Shown: positions 25,556 to 37,954, counted from the first letter of the stretch. The stretch is DNA of 47,427 nucleotides from Streptomyces muensis (GCF_021474425.1 NZ_JAKEIP010000040.1:1-47427), one strand, 5' to 3'. Numbers and translations are program-made. The notes: generated by a model from the letters alone, not told the origin.

Positions 25556-28174
25556 TCACTCGTCCTGAGGGGGCCGCTCGGGCCTGACGAGGCGGAAGCG
25601 GGGTGCCCCGGGTCCGGACTCCGGTGACGAGTGCGAGTCGGACTCGGCGGGCGCCCCGGGTGCCGGCGGCGGTGCGAACGCGTCCGGCAGCGCGGAGAGA
25701 TCGACCCGCTCTCCCCGTTCCACGACGACCCCCTCGCCGACCTCCACGATGCGCCGGGCCAGATGGAGCACGGCCTTCTGGTAATCGTTGCGGAACGAGC
25801 GGAGCTTCGCCAGGCCGTACAGGCCGAAGGTGCGGTATCGCTCCCCCAGTTCTGGGTGCATGAACTGCACATCCCTGACGGGTAGGGGGAGTTGGCTGTC
25901 CGGCACCGGGGACCACAGCGCCGGGACGATCCCGCTCGGCAAGCCGCGGGCTCCGTCGCCCGGATGGCGCGCCTGGCGCCTTGTGAACGCGGTCCACTCC
26001 TTGCCGCACCAGGGGCTGACGAAGTAGCGAGGGGAGTAGAGCGGTACGAACACCCGGCAGGTGGCAATGGCGTCGGAGAGCTCGCTGGTCCAGACCGCCC
26101 CCGCCCGCACCGACCGGTCCATGAACCCCGCTGAGCCCCAGGGCACCACGGTCATGCTCCTGATGTGCTCGCACAGATCGCTGAAGAGCCGGGTGACCCA
26201 CAGGTTGGGATCGGAATCGTCCGAGTCGTCCCGGGGTATGTGGGCGTAACTCAGGAAGAAGTACGGAGCGGACTCTCCCGACTCCTCGTACGAGCTGACT
26301 CCATGGCTCGAGAGGGATGGTTCCGGCATGGCCCGGCCCAAGGCCGAGATCGCCCGCCGGTAGGTGATGGCCAGCTCCGGCCGCCCCAGTTCCCGGGCCA
26401 GGGACTCAAGGAGGCGTTGCAGCTCGGCGGAGTCGCCCGAACGGTCGACGACCCTCTCCTGTGCCGCCACCTGGCTGAGCAGGTCCGCCGCCCGCTGGGC
26501 GTCGGCGGACCCGGAGCCGGCGGCGACCGCGTCGTCGACCCAGTCCAGACGGGGGCCGTGGATACGGTCCATGAACGCGTCCAACTGCCGCGTCAGCGAG
26601 CTGAGGGAGGCCTGGCGGCCCATCTCGGCGGGTCCTCGGGCCGTGGGCCCGGCCGGGGCGGCGCTGCCCAGCGGCAGGTCGGTGCGTGCACGCAGCGCTC
26701 CGTGCCGGTCCGAGATGAGAGCCGCGCCCGCCTGGACCTCTCTGTGCTGCCGCGCGAGGTATTCGGTCACATAGTGCTGCGTGGCGCGTTCGTCGGAGCG
26801 CCGCACCAGTTCCCGCAACGATTCCGCGACGGCGGGAGGGAACGTGAAGGAGCGCCGGTCCCACGGCATCGCCTCATGGGGGAGCGGGTCGGCCTCGTCC
26901 GCCGTCACGGGTTCGTGCGGCGTCAGCATGCCCGCCAGAAACACCTCGGCCAGATGCTCGGGACCGGACTTCGGCACCGCGGCGCGTTGCACCAGCCGCA
27001 TCAGTGGAACCGTCAACGAGCTTCCCGCGCACGCCAGATGAGCGGCCAGGAGACGTGCGTCGTCCGACGCCAGGGCGAGGAACTCCTCGAGCGCGTCCTC
27101 CTCGGACACCACGGCCGCCTCGTCGCCCGGCTCCACCGCCGGCCGTGAGCGCAGCTGCTCAGGGTCGTAGAAGTGGAGGGCGTGCTCACCCGCCGGCGCC
27201 CCGACCAACTGCGCCCAAGCCCGGGCCGATGAGCCACGCATGATGTCGATCACCGGGATCGGCGGTGAGGGCAGGGGCAGGATGCCCCGTGGCAGTCGGG
27301 GGTGGCGCAGCCGGATGTGGTGATTGGGAACGGCGGGGCGCGGGGCCGAGGCCATCAGCCGCACGGTGGGCAGAGCCGTGCCCGGCCACATGTCCTCGGG
27401 CAGCACATGGAAGATCGCGGCAGGCCCCTTCGCCGCCCAGCGCAGCGCGTGTTCCTGCGCCATGCCGCTCTGCCAGGTCGGCCCCACCCCGTCGGTGAGG
27501 ACGAGCACGAGACCGCGGTCGCCAGCGGCGGGCTGAGCCGTGGGAGCGTTGTGCCGGAACGGCTCGGCAGTGAAACGGATCTGCTCGGGATCGTCGGTGT
27601 TCATGCCCAGGAGCCGCGTGCGACGGAACGCCTTGAGCCGGTGAAACTCCTGGTGCAGTTCCTTGGCCACGTCATGCCATACGGCCATGGAGATGCCGTC
27701 GTCGACGATGAAGGTCAGGTCGAGCAACGGCTCGCGCGTCGGGGTGAGGATGATGTCGCGGAAGCCGTCGGCGAGTGCCGCCACCGTCGCTGCGATGTCG
27801 AGGTGGAAATGGGTGCGTGAGCGGACCGTGGAGCGCAGCGGCCGCAGCGCCCTGGCCATGCCGCGGGCGTCGGCGAGCGCCCTCGGTGTGGGGATACGCG
27901 TCGGGGAGACGGCCACGCCCGCCGTCCCCGACCAGTCCACCGAGGCGTAGAGGACACGGCTGTCGGCCTGCTCCGGCCCGGTGGCCTGCCCGCCGTCGCC
28001 GTCACGGCCGAACCCCGGCGAGCCGGAACCTCCCACCGGCAAGGGCCCGTCGCCGAGCGGCCGCTGGAGCGCGCCACGCCGTGGCTGCACCGCCAGCCAC
28101 AGGATGTCGGCCAGTTCCTCCGGCGTCGGGTCGTAGCCGGCGGAGGCGAGGACCGCGCGAAGCGCAGCGATCAC
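25556..28174 (-). CDS. vWA-like SAV_2336-type protein with C-terminal TIR domain
   Basis: An 872-residue protein. The N-terminus (ALRAVLASAGYDPTPEELAD) matches the SAV_2336-type start. A vWA-like domain follows, with FIVDDGISMAVW in place of DxSxS and LVLTDG as the third metal-site loop. A long helical middle leads to a TIR domain from about residue 637: YFFLSYAH, then YSPRYFVSPWCGKEW, where the Glu of CGKEW corresponds to the catalytic NADase glutamate. The tail is Pro/Ser-rich. The GTG at 28174 overlaps the MoxR stop (GTGA). It probably is the adaptor/effector that the ATPase controls, cleaving NAD when triggered; this is inference. Confidence 0.8.
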   Translation of the reverse strand: MIAALRAVLASAGYDPTPEELADILWLAVQPRRGALQRPLGDGPLPVGGSGSPGFGRDGDGGQATGPEQADSRVLYASVDWSGTAGVAVSPTRIPTPRALADARGMARALRPLRSTVRSRTHFHLDIAATVAALADGFRDIILTPTREPLLDLTFIVDDGISMAVWHDVAKELHQEFHRLKAFRRTRLLGMNTDDPEQIRFTAEPFRHNAPTAQPAAGDRGLVLVLTDGVGPTWQSGMAQEHALRWAAKGPAAIFHVLPEDMWPGTALPTVRLMASAPRPAVPNHHIRLRHPRLPRGILPLPSPPIPVIDIMRGSSARAWAQLVGAPAGEHALHFYDPEQLRSRPAVEPGDEAAVVSEEDALEEFLALASDDARLLAAHLACAGSSLTVPLMRLVQRAAVPKSGPEHLAEVFLAGMLTPHEPVTADEADPLPHEAMPWDRRSFTFPPAVAESLRELVRRSDERATQHYVTEYLARQHREVQAGAALISDRHGALRARTDLPLGSAAPAGPTARGPAEMGRQASLSSLTRQLDAFMDRIHGPRLDWVDDAVAAGSGSADAQRAADLLSQVAAQERVVDRSGDSAELQRLLESLARELGRPELAITYRRAISALGRAMPEPSLSSHGVSSYEESGESAPYFFLSYAHIPRDDSDDSDPNLWVTRLFSDLCEHIRSMTVVPWGSAGFMDRSVRAGAVWTSELSDAIATCRVFVPLYSPRYFVSPWCGKEWTAFTRRQARHPGDGARGLPSGIVPALWSPVPDSQLPLPVRDVQFMHPELGERYRTFGLYGLAKLRSFRNDYQKAVLHLARRIVEVGEGVVVERGERVDLSALPDAFAPPPAPGAPAESDSHSSPESGPGAPRFRLVRPERPPQDE

Positions 28175-29202
28175 GGCGCGTCCGTGTTGTCGAGCGGCCG
28201 GAGCACGACGTCGAGGACGCGCGGATCGAGGTGGACAGTGCTCAGCCGCAGATGAATGGCGTTGAGCAACTGGTCTGTGGCCAGCCTCCCGTGGCGTCCC
28301 GCCTCCCCGAACTTGTCGATCATCTCCTCCACGGCGGCCAGCGTGTCCTCGTCGGCGCCGCTGAAGTCCTCCCCGAACTGGGCTTTGACCACGTCCTTGA
28401 GATGATCGGGTTCCGGATCCCGCAGGTCCAGGCGCACACAGCGCCGCAGGAACGCCGGAGGGAAGTCCCGCTCGCCGTTGCTGGTGATGACGACGACCGG
28501 GAATTCCTGGCAGTACACCCATCCGTCGACCACGGTGGCCGAGGACCCGGCGGCATCCGACGAGGCCTTTGAGGGTTCGTCGCCGGTGTCCGGGGCCTGG
28601 TAGGGAGCGGGGCGGGTGAGCGAGACCCGCGCCGTGCGGTCACCGGTCTCCAGAGCCTGTCGGCTCAGTTCCGGGATCTCGAAGGCGCCGTCCTCGAACA
28701 CGGTCAGAAGATCGTTGGGCAGATCGATGTCCCCTTTGTCCAGTTCGTCGATCAGCAGGACACGGGGGCTGCCGGCCGCCGACGCCAAGGCGGTGCCGAG
28801 CGGGCCCAGGACCACGTACTTCTCCACCGGGAGACGACGACCCGAGTGCTCGGGCGCGGTGGCGTCCCGGAGACGGGCCACGGCGTCGTAACGGTAGAGC
28901 GCCTCCGTGAGGACCGAGCGCGAGTTGACGGGCCAGTGCAGTACGTCGCCGAGGCCGAGGTCGTCCGCGAGCGCGTACGCCAGGGACGACTTGCCGACTC
29001 CGGGAAAGCCGGTGACCAGCAGCGGCCGCCGTAGCTGGAGGGCCGCGTTGACGACATCGGTGTCCTCGGGCCTGATCACATAGGCCGGGCGCTTCGGCCG
29101 CTGGGGCCCGAACCGCCGCCAGGGCGGGCCGGGAGGCAGCCGCACCGGGAGCGTGTCATGAGGGTCACCGAACAGCCCCTGCGGGGAATCGGAACTGGTC
29201 AC
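28171..29202 (-). CDS. MoxR-type AAA+ ATPase
   Basis: A 343-residue ATPase of the MoxR class, which remodels vWA-domain partners. Walker A is GFPGVGKSS (Lys71), Walker B is VLLIDELDK (Asp152-Glu153), sensor 1 is VVVITSNGERD, and the arginine finger is in FLRRC. The 30 or so residues before residue 40 are Pro-rich. The GTG at 29202 overlaps the stop of the caspase gene (GTGA) and its own stop overlaps the vWA-TIR start, so all are translated in series. Confidence 0.9.
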   Translation of the reverse strand: MTSSDSPQGLFGDPHDTLPVRLPPGPPWRRFGPQRPKRPAYVIRPEDTDVVNAALQLRRPLLVTGFPGVGKSSLAYALADDLGLGDVLHWPVNSRSVLTEALYRYDAVARLRDATAPEHSGRRLPVEKYVVLGPLGTALASAAGSPRVLLIDELDKGDIDLPNDLLTVFEDGAFEIPELSRQALETGDRTARVSLTRPAPYQAPDTGDEPSKASSDAAGSSATVVDGWVYCQEFPVVVITSNGERDFPPAFLRRCVRLDLRDPEPDHLKDVVKAQFGEDFSGADEDTLAAVEEMIDKFGEAGRHGRLATDQLLNAIHLRLSTVHLDPRVLDVVLRPLDNTDAP

Positions 29203-31490
29203 GAGCGAGGGATCCTTCCGGGAACGCGGGGGCGGATCCGTGGGGGCAGACGGCCCGGATCGTCCCACAGGAGAACCAGATCTTTCCGGCTGTGCGCGCT
29301 CGCCTCGTCCGCCTCGCCGCGCAACTGCCGGACCTCCTCCGGCAGATGGCCCGGATGAACGATCGTCCGCAGATCGGCGAGGTCGTCCTCGCGCCGCCGG
29401 CCGTCGATACGGCGATGCCATGTCATGACGGGCACTCCTGCCTCGGCGCAGTAGGCGAGCGCCGGAGTGAACTCCAGCCAGGTGCCGGTGAGTTCGACGC
29501 ACCCGATGTGCGGCTGCTTGTCGAGGGCCGCCTTGAGCGCCACCAGATCGTTCGCGTCCTGCCGCAGCCAGTGGTGGTCGCCGGGAGCGCCGTCCCGGTG
29601 GCACGCGTCCCATCGATGGCGCCAGGGCGTGCGCCGTCCGGAGCAGCGGACGACGACCGTCGCGATCTGGCCCAGCGGGACGCCGTCCACCTCCCGATGG
29701 CACACGGGGACGCGCTCGACCTGGAGCTCCAGCTGGTTGTGCGGCAGGAAGAACTCCACACCGAGGTCGATCTGCCCTCGCGCGCCCTCGTGCCGCATGT
29801 CGATCAACGGCTCGATCAGCTCCGCCAGGGCCAGCTGCGTGTGGCGCCAGGTGGAGAACTCCGCCCCGGACGGGCACGGCAGGGCCTGCGGGGGTCCGCT
29901 GACAGGATCGATCAGCCAGGCCGAGTGGACATAGCGCGCGCATCCGGTCCGGGCCTCCGGATCGTCGACGTCGAGACGCACCAGCAGCCAGGCCTTGCTG
30001 CCGCGCCGGCGCACCGCCTCACGCCGCACCGTCGCGAGCCGGGCGGCCAGGGCCATGCCGTGCCCGGTCCGCCGAGCCACCCGCGTGCCCCACTCCGCAA
30101 GACCCGCGACGTGGTTCGCACGTGCCTCCGCCTCGGCGGCCAGCAGCGAGGTGAAGCGCAACAGCGGGGGAATGGCCCCGGTGTCCTTGCGGCACCCGGC
30201 GGCCTCCAACGAACGCACCAGCGCATCCGTGTCCACGGCCGCAGCGACATGATGGCGCAGCCTCCTGTCGTACAGCGCGGTGGCACGGACGTCCGGCAGC
30301 CCCGGGGCGGACAACAGACCGACGAGGCGGGAGTGCTCCTCGCTCGTCAGGAACTCGTTGGGACGCAGGTCCCGCCCCGCCTCCCGGACCGTGCGCAGGG
30401 CCTCGTCGTCGACCCGGGCCTCCGGCAGGACGGCCAGCAGGTCGAGCAGGGTCGGCACCCCGTGCGGCGTCCGGGCCGCCGCTGTGACGATCTGCTGCGC
30501 CGTCGGCTCCCGCGCACCCACGCTCACCGGCACCACGACGGGCACGCGCTCCTTGAGCCGCGCGGCACACGCCTCACGCGCCGCCCCGTCGGGCAGCGCC
30601 GCGTCCAGGAGCGCCGCCAGACGCTGCTCCTCCACCGTGGGCGGCACGAGGAACTCGCCGGTGGCCACGGTCCGCCCGTCCCAGTTACGCCGTAACAGAC
30701 TCGGCTTCTGCCAGGTCAGCTGCTGCTCTCGCAGTACCTCGAACTCGGCGTCGACGCGGTCGCTGACCCGGTGGAGGTCCGGCAGGACGTCGCGGGTGCC
30801 GTCGTCGAGGAACCGCAGAAGAGCGCGAGGGAAGAGACTGGCGGCCGCACCCCGTCTCTGCCCGTCCCGTGGTGCCACGCGTGCCCGCTGGCCCGTGCTG
30901 CACGCGTGCATGACGAACAGACCGCGCTCGGTGACATAGCTGTGCCGGACACCCACCTCGACCTTGCTGATCCAGTCCTCGCGCGGCTGGTTCTGGCAGG
31001 CGTTGACGGCGACGGCCACCTTCGGCACCCCCCTGCCCTCGCGCACTCCCACCCGGGTGGACTGAAGAGCGAGCTGCAGCGCGTCCACATCCACCACCCG
31101 CTTCGTGTCCACCGAACTGTCGGACAGCACCAGCACATGACTGCCGCTGCTGTCGATCAGGCCGTGACCGGACCAGAACACCCACAGAAGGTCGGCCTCC
31201 AGGTGCCGCAAGCCCTCCTGCAGATGACGTGACACGACAGCGGAAGAGGCATCCTGAGACCGCACACCCGCCGGGAGAAGAGGGGCGTCCTCCGGCCCGG
31301 GCAGACTGGAGTCGAGCGGGGAGGCGAAGAGCGTGACATTCGTGTCGGGCACGTCGCACGTGTCGACCAGCCAGGAGATGAACGCGCAGGCGTCCGCATA
31401 GGGGCCCGAGACGTTCCACTCACTGTCCTCGTACTCCTCGACGGCGACGACCAGTGCGTGCGTACGCCGTGGATCAATCACGTGGGGCAT
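29199..31490 (-). CDS. Caspase-like protease with VMAP-C-type tail
   Basis: A 763-residue protein. Residues 5-200 look like a caspase-fold (peptidase C14) domain: THALVVAVEEYED, WVFWSGHG (His109) and VAVAVNACQNQ (Cys165) supply the catalytic His-Cys pair. After a helical middle, which may be an effector-associated domain, the C-terminal part from about 440 resembles VMAP-C, ending in DLVLLWDDPGRLPP. VMAP proteins accompany MoxR and vWA proteins in ternary conflict systems. The ATG at 31490 lies 17 bases inside the end of the hydrolase gene. Proteolytic suicide on activation is likely but inferred. Confidence 0.8.
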   Translation of the reverse strand: MPHVIDPRRTHALVVAVEEYEDSEWNVSGPYADACAFISWLVDTCDVPDTNVTLFASPLDSSLPGPEDAPLLPAGVRSQDASSAVVSRHLQEGLRHLEADLLWVFWSGHGLIDSSGSHVLVLSDSSVDTKRVVDVDALQLALQSTRVGVREGRGVPKVAVAVNACQNQPREDWISKVEVGVRHSYVTERGLFVMHACSTGQRARVAPRDGQRRGAAASLFPRALLRFLDDGTRDVLPDLHRVSDRVDAEFEVLREQQLTWQKPSLLRRNWDGRTVATGEFLVPPTVEEQRLAALLDAALPDGAAREACAARLKERVPVVVPVSVGAREPTAQQIVTAAARTPHGVPTLLDLLAVLPEARVDDEALRTVREAGRDLRPNEFLTSEEHSRLVGLLSAPGLPDVRATALYDRRLRHHVAAAVDTDALVRSLEAAGCRKDTGAIPPLLRFTSLLAAEAEARANHVAGLAEWGTRVARRTGHGMALAARLATVRREAVRRRGSKAWLLVRLDVDDPEARTGCARYVHSAWLIDPVSGPPQALPCPSGAEFSTWRHTQLALAELIEPLIDMRHEGARGQIDLGVEFFLPHNQLELQVERVPVCHREVDGVPLGQIATVVVRCSGRRTPWRHRWDACHRDGAPGDHHWLRQDANDLVALKAALDKQPHIGCVELTGTWLEFTPALAYCAEAGVPVMTWHRRIDGRRREDDLADLRTIVHPGHLPEEVRQLRGEADEASAHSRKDLVLLWDDPGRLPPRIRPRVPGRIPRS

Positions 31491-32712
31491 CGAAGAGCTC
31501 TTTGTCGAGCCATTGGTAGAACGGCGCGTGATCCCAGTAGGCGGAGTGCGCGCGCAGCAGCGGGCGGCGCGTGTTGAACGCGACGTCCCTGACCCGGTCG
31601 GCGCCGAACACCCCGGCGCCCACGTAGGCGAGCGGGTCGCGAGGGTCGTACACGTTGAGCCAGCGCTCCGGGAAGAACGACGGCAGCGGATCACCGAAGG
31701 ACAAGGAGCTCAGCGCGTCCAGCTCGTACAGGAACGGAGCCTGCGATCCCACCGTCACCACGGCCTCGACCCGGTCGCGGTGGTCCTCGGTGGCCAGCAG
31801 GTCGACACACGCGACGCCGCCGAGGCTGTGAGCGAGGACGACCACCGGCGGGGGCGTCTCCCGCAGCACCTCGGCGATGTGCCGGCGCAGCCCCTCACCC
31901 CGGGCCTGATAGCGCAGGATGTCACCGATGGGCGGCGCGGCCTGACGGCTGAGGTCGGACCGGCGCCGGCGCACCCGCCAGGAAGCCGTCCACTCCGCAC
32001 TGCGCCAGAACGGCAGCCACACCGGCCGCGTCACATCGGAGACGATGCCGAGCGCCGCACCCGGCTCGCCCAGCGCCCTCAGCACCACCTCGAGCAGGGC
32101 GTCGAGCGCGTTCCCGTCGAGGCTCGCTCCCGCGGAGTCCCATCGCCGATCCGCCGAGGCGAGCGCCGCCGCGATCACGGCACGCGCCGCGACCTGACGC
32201 ACCGTCGACAGCGGTGCCGTCGACTCCCGCAAGGTCGTCGCCAGGATGCCGGACACCTCGTCGGCCGCGCCTGCGAGTTCCTCGATCAACAGCCCGTGCG
32301 TGTCGGCTGTCGCCCTGACGGCGGCGTCGTCGCGCAACTTGTCCAGGCGGGGACACAGGTCCTCCGCCGGTGTCACGTCCAGGGGCACGTACTTCGCGCC
32401 GCGGCGCGCGTCCTCCTCGGCCAGCAGGAGCAGTTCCGCGAACGGGTCGGCGTCCAGCAACGCCCAGGACGCCAGACGTACGTCCTCGGCAGGCCGGCCC
32501 GGATCCGGTGCCCGCGCCTCGTCCTCCCCGGCCCGGGGCGGCATAGACGCGCCGTCGCGGTGGAGACGAGCGCCGTGCGCATCCCCCCAGAAGCAACGCA
32601 CCAGCTTCAGATCGCGGTTCAGCTTCGCCAGGTTCCCCGAGACCAGATCGAAGAGCGAGGCATAGCCGTCTTCACGGACACCTGTGCCATGCACCAGAAC
32701 AACGCTCGTCAT
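31474..32712 (-). CDS. Alpha/beta hydrolase (lipase-like), first gene of conflict operon
   Basis: A 412-residue alpha/beta hydrolase. It starts directly with the first strand, TSVVLVHGTGVREDGYASL (oxyanion region HGTG), and has the nucleophile elbow VVVLAHSLGG (Ser in AHSLG) in the second half, followed by VEAVVTVGSQAPF and NVYDPRDPLAYVGAG, where the Asp belongs. A His near HSAYWDH may complete the triad. A large helical insertion separates the two halves. No signal peptide. The ATG at 32712 is the first gene of a 7.2-kb four-gene operon. Phospholipase or esterase effector activity is inference. Confidence 0.75.
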   Translation of the reverse strand: MTSVVLVHGTGVREDGYASLFDLVSGNLAKLNRDLKLVRCFWGDAHGARLHRDGASMPPRAGEDEARAPDPGRPAEDVRLASWALLDADPFAELLLLAEEDARRGAKYVPLDVTPAEDLCPRLDKLRDDAAVRATADTHGLLIEELAGAADEVSGILATTLRESTAPLSTVRQVAARAVIAAALASADRRWDSAGASLDGNALDALLEVVLRALGEPGAALGIVSDVTRPVWLPFWRSAEWTASWRVRRRRSDLSRQAAPPIGDILRYQARGEGLRRHIAEVLRETPPPVVVLAHSLGGVACVDLLATEDHRDRVEAVVTVGSQAPFLYELDALSSLSFGDPLPSFFPERWLNVYDPRDPLAYVGAGVFGADRVRDVAFNTRRPLLRAHSAYWDHAPFYQWLDKELFDAPRD

Positions 32713-32820
32713 ACAACCCCCCGTGGCCGTCCCCTTGCGGTCAGTGTGGCAGAGCCACCCTCAATCCGACCCCCACTGGACAGAACGGACAACGGATGCC
32801 CGGGAGTCACGCCCAGGCGC

Positions 32821-32856
32821 CGGGCACGCGTGCTATGGATGAAGCACGCGTGCCCG
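32821..32856 (-). terminator. Hairpin terminator downstream of katG
   Basis: A perfect 14-bp stem, CGGGCACGCGTGCT paired with AGCACGCGTGCCCG, around an 8-base loop, 14 bases past the katG stop. It separates katG from the hydrolase operon on the same strand, whose promoter must lie in the remaining 110 bases. No T-tract. Confidence 0.85.
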
Positions 32857-32870
32857 CCGCCGGAGCTGCT

Positions 32871-35927
<3,057 letters not shown>

Positions 35928-35945
35928 CTACGGCCAGGCGTCTCG

Positions 35946-36215
35946 GTGAGGGTCGGCCGGGTGGCTGCCCGGTATTGCCCGGCCCGTGGTGAACGGCTTC
36001 GGTCGGACGCCGACCCGCGGGCCCGGTTCTGTTCGGCGGTGTGTCGTTCCAGGCACTGGCACCAGGCCCGCCGGGTGCGGGCGAGGGTGATCGCTCTGCG
36101 GGACGCCCGGGACGCCGGGCCCGTTCCGCGTTCCAGAGGGACACCTACGCTGTTCTGCCAGCGGCAGAACACCGGCCGGACCTGGCTCGACGATCACTAC
36201 AGTCCGGCCTCATGA
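35946..36215 (+). CDS. Small putative zinc-finger protein
   Basis: An 89-residue protein that starts with GTG. It has CPARGE and FCSAVCRSRHWHQARR, resembling the actinobacterial zinc-finger pattern CPxCG...CSxxCRxRxxR, but the second cysteine of the first pair is Arg. The stop codon overlaps the next ATG (ATGA), which is evidence that the gene is or was translated with the hydrolase. No strong ribosome site is seen. It may be a partly decayed gene. Confidence 0.4.
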   Translation: MRVGRVAARYCPARGERLRSDADPRARFCSAVCRSRHWHQARRVRARVIALRDARDAGPVPRSRGTPTLFCQRQNTGRTWLDDHYSPAS

Positions 36216-36949
36216 CGACGATTACGACGCGTACGGTCGAGTACCCGGCCGACGGTTTGACGATGATCGGGCATCTCGCGCTCCCGGCCGGTGTCGACCG
36301 CCGGCCCGCAGTGCTGATCGGACCAGAGGGCATGGGGCTCAGCGACGTCGAGCGCCGCCGGGCCGATGCTCTCGCCGAGCTGGGATATGTAGCGCTGGCC
36401 TTCGACCTTCATGGCGGGCGCTATTTGGGTGACCCCGAGGAGATGCTGGCCCGTTGCATGCCACTGCTCGCTGATCCCGACCGGATGCGGCGCATCGGCC
36501 ACGCGGCACTCGACGAGTTGCGCACCGAGCCTCGGACCGACCCCGACCGGATCGCCGCCATCGGCTACGGCACCGGGGGCGCCATCGCGCTGGAACTCGG
36601 GCGCGACGGCGTCAACCTGCGCGCGATCGGGACAGTCAACGCAACCACCACGGGCCGACCGGGCGAGGCAGCGCGCATCCGCTGCCCGGTGTGGGCCGGG
36701 GTCGGATCGGAAGACCCGATCATGCCGCCCGCGCAACGCAACGCGTTCACCGCTGAGATGCAGGCCGCGGGCGTCGACTGGCGCCTCGCGATTTACGGCG
36801 GCGCCTTGCACGCCTTCCACCACCCGCCGGTCGACCACCCCGTGGTCCCCGGTGTCGGCTACCACCCACAGCACGCGCAGCGAGCCTGGCGCGACGTGGT
36901 CGACCTGCTCGCCGAGTGCCTGCCCGTGACGGAGGACCTGGGAGCATGA
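36212..36949 (+). CDS. Dienelactone-hydrolase-fold protein lacking its nucleophile
   Basis: A 245-residue alpha/beta hydrolase of the dienelactone hydrolase family. The expected elbow GYCxGG reads GYGTGG (Gly120), so the nucleophile is absent. The Asp (VGSEDPIMPP) and His (GGALHAFHHP) of the triad are present. The overall length and order match the family. The ATG overlaps the stop of the small zinc-finger gene. Enzyme activity as an esterase is therefore doubtful; it may bind a ligand or use another residue. Confidence 0.8.
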   Translation: MTTITTRTVEYPADGLTMIGHLALPAGVDRRPAVLIGPEGMGLSDVERRRADALAELGYVALAFDLHGGRYLGDPEEMLARCMPLLADPDRMRRIGHAALDELRTEPRTDPDRIAAIGYGTGGAIALELGRDGVNLRAIGTVNATTTGRPGEAARIRCPVWAGVGSEDPIMPPAQRNAFTAEMQAAGVDWRLAIYGGALHAFHHPPVDHPVVPGVGYHPQHAQRAWRDVVDLLAECLPVTEDLGA

Positions 36950-36976
36950 CACAGGCAGGCATGCATGGATCCGTAA

Positions 36977-37102
36977 CGAGTCATCGACGCCGAAGAGGTC
37001 CTCGCCGGAGCCGGATGGGCGCCGCCCATCTGCTGCGTCGGCCCGATCGAGCCGACGGGGCCGGGCGACAACCAGAGCCAACGTTCCTTGATGCGGCACT
37101 AG
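36977..37102 (+). other. Start-less coding-like fragment
   Basis: A 41-codon open stretch with protein-like content (VIDAEEVLAGAGWAPPICC and so on) without a start codon, immediately after a TAA. I do not recognise it. The 327-base gap between the hydrolase and the NUDIX gene contains nothing else that I can support. Confidence 0.25.
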
Positions 37103-37276
37103 TGATCACCAACCTCCGTTGACACAGGAGCCCGCCAACGGTGTCTTGCAGCTGCCGGGGACGAGGCCTGCGCTCGCAGGGTCAGTGGGAGCAGCGCGTG
37201 CACGCGCCTTCGATGAACCCACGGTACGGATCCAACATCGACATCGCCTGTCAGTGCCTCCTGGCAGGATGCGCGG

Positions 37277-37930
37277 ATGACTTCAACTGGCCACCCGCTC
37301 ACCGACAACGACGATCAGTCGCGTGCCCTCCTTCTGGAGCTGGTTGGCGGCATTGAACCCTGGGACAGTCTGGAGCGCGTTCACCTGAAGACCGCCGCGC
37401 AGTGGATCGCCGGCGGAGCCCCGGTCTACCGGGTGCACAAGCCTGATGTTCCCGCGATGCACTTGGTGAGTTACTTCGTCGTCCTCGACGACACGCGCGG
37501 TCAGCTCTTGCTCGTCGCGCACCGCAAGGCGGGCCTGTGGCTGCCGGCCGGCGGACACGTCGAGCCGGGTGAGGACCCATGGGCCGCGGTGGTCCGTGAA
37601 TGTCGTGAGGAGCTGGGTATCCACGCCACGGCATCGCCGATCACCGGCGAGCTCCCCCTTTTCCTCACCGTCACAGAAACACGGGGGCAGGGCGCACACA
37701 CCGACGTCTCGCTCTGGTATCTCCTCACAGCCGACGCTGACACCATCACCTCCTACGACCAGGACGAGTTCAACGCGATCCGGTGGCTGACCGACGAGGA
37801 GGTGCTCGAGGAGCCGGACGAGCTGCTCGACCCCCACATGCACCGCTTCACCCACAAGCTGCAGCACGCCCGGACCGGAAGGCATCAGGCCGCCAGCCAT
37901 ACCCCGCTTCAGAGAGCGGAGGGAAGCTGA
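37277..37930 (+). CDS. NUDIX hydrolase
   Basis: A 217-residue NUDIX hydrolase, which cleaves a nucleoside diphosphate linked to another group. The box is complete: GGHVEPGEDPWAAVVRECRE followed by ELGI, matching GX5EX7REUXEEXGU. The N-terminal 65 residues are an extra helical segment; the C-terminal 30 residues are a tail with Arg and His. The start ATG at 37277 is an unusual distance from any ribosome site. Neighbours give no substrate clue. Confidence 0.9.
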   Translation: MTSTGHPLTDNDDQSRALLLELVGGIEPWDSLERVHLKTAAQWIAGGAPVYRVHKPDVPAMHLVSYFVVLDDTRGQLLLVAHRKAGLWLPAGGHVEPGEDPWAAVVRECREELGIHATASPITGELPLFLTVTETRGQGAHTDVSLWYLLTADADTITSYDQDEFNAIRWLTDEEVLEEPDELLDPHMHRFTHKLQHARTGRHQAASHTPLQRAEGS

Positions 37931-37954
37931 CCGGCGGGCGACCCTTTCGCCAGC

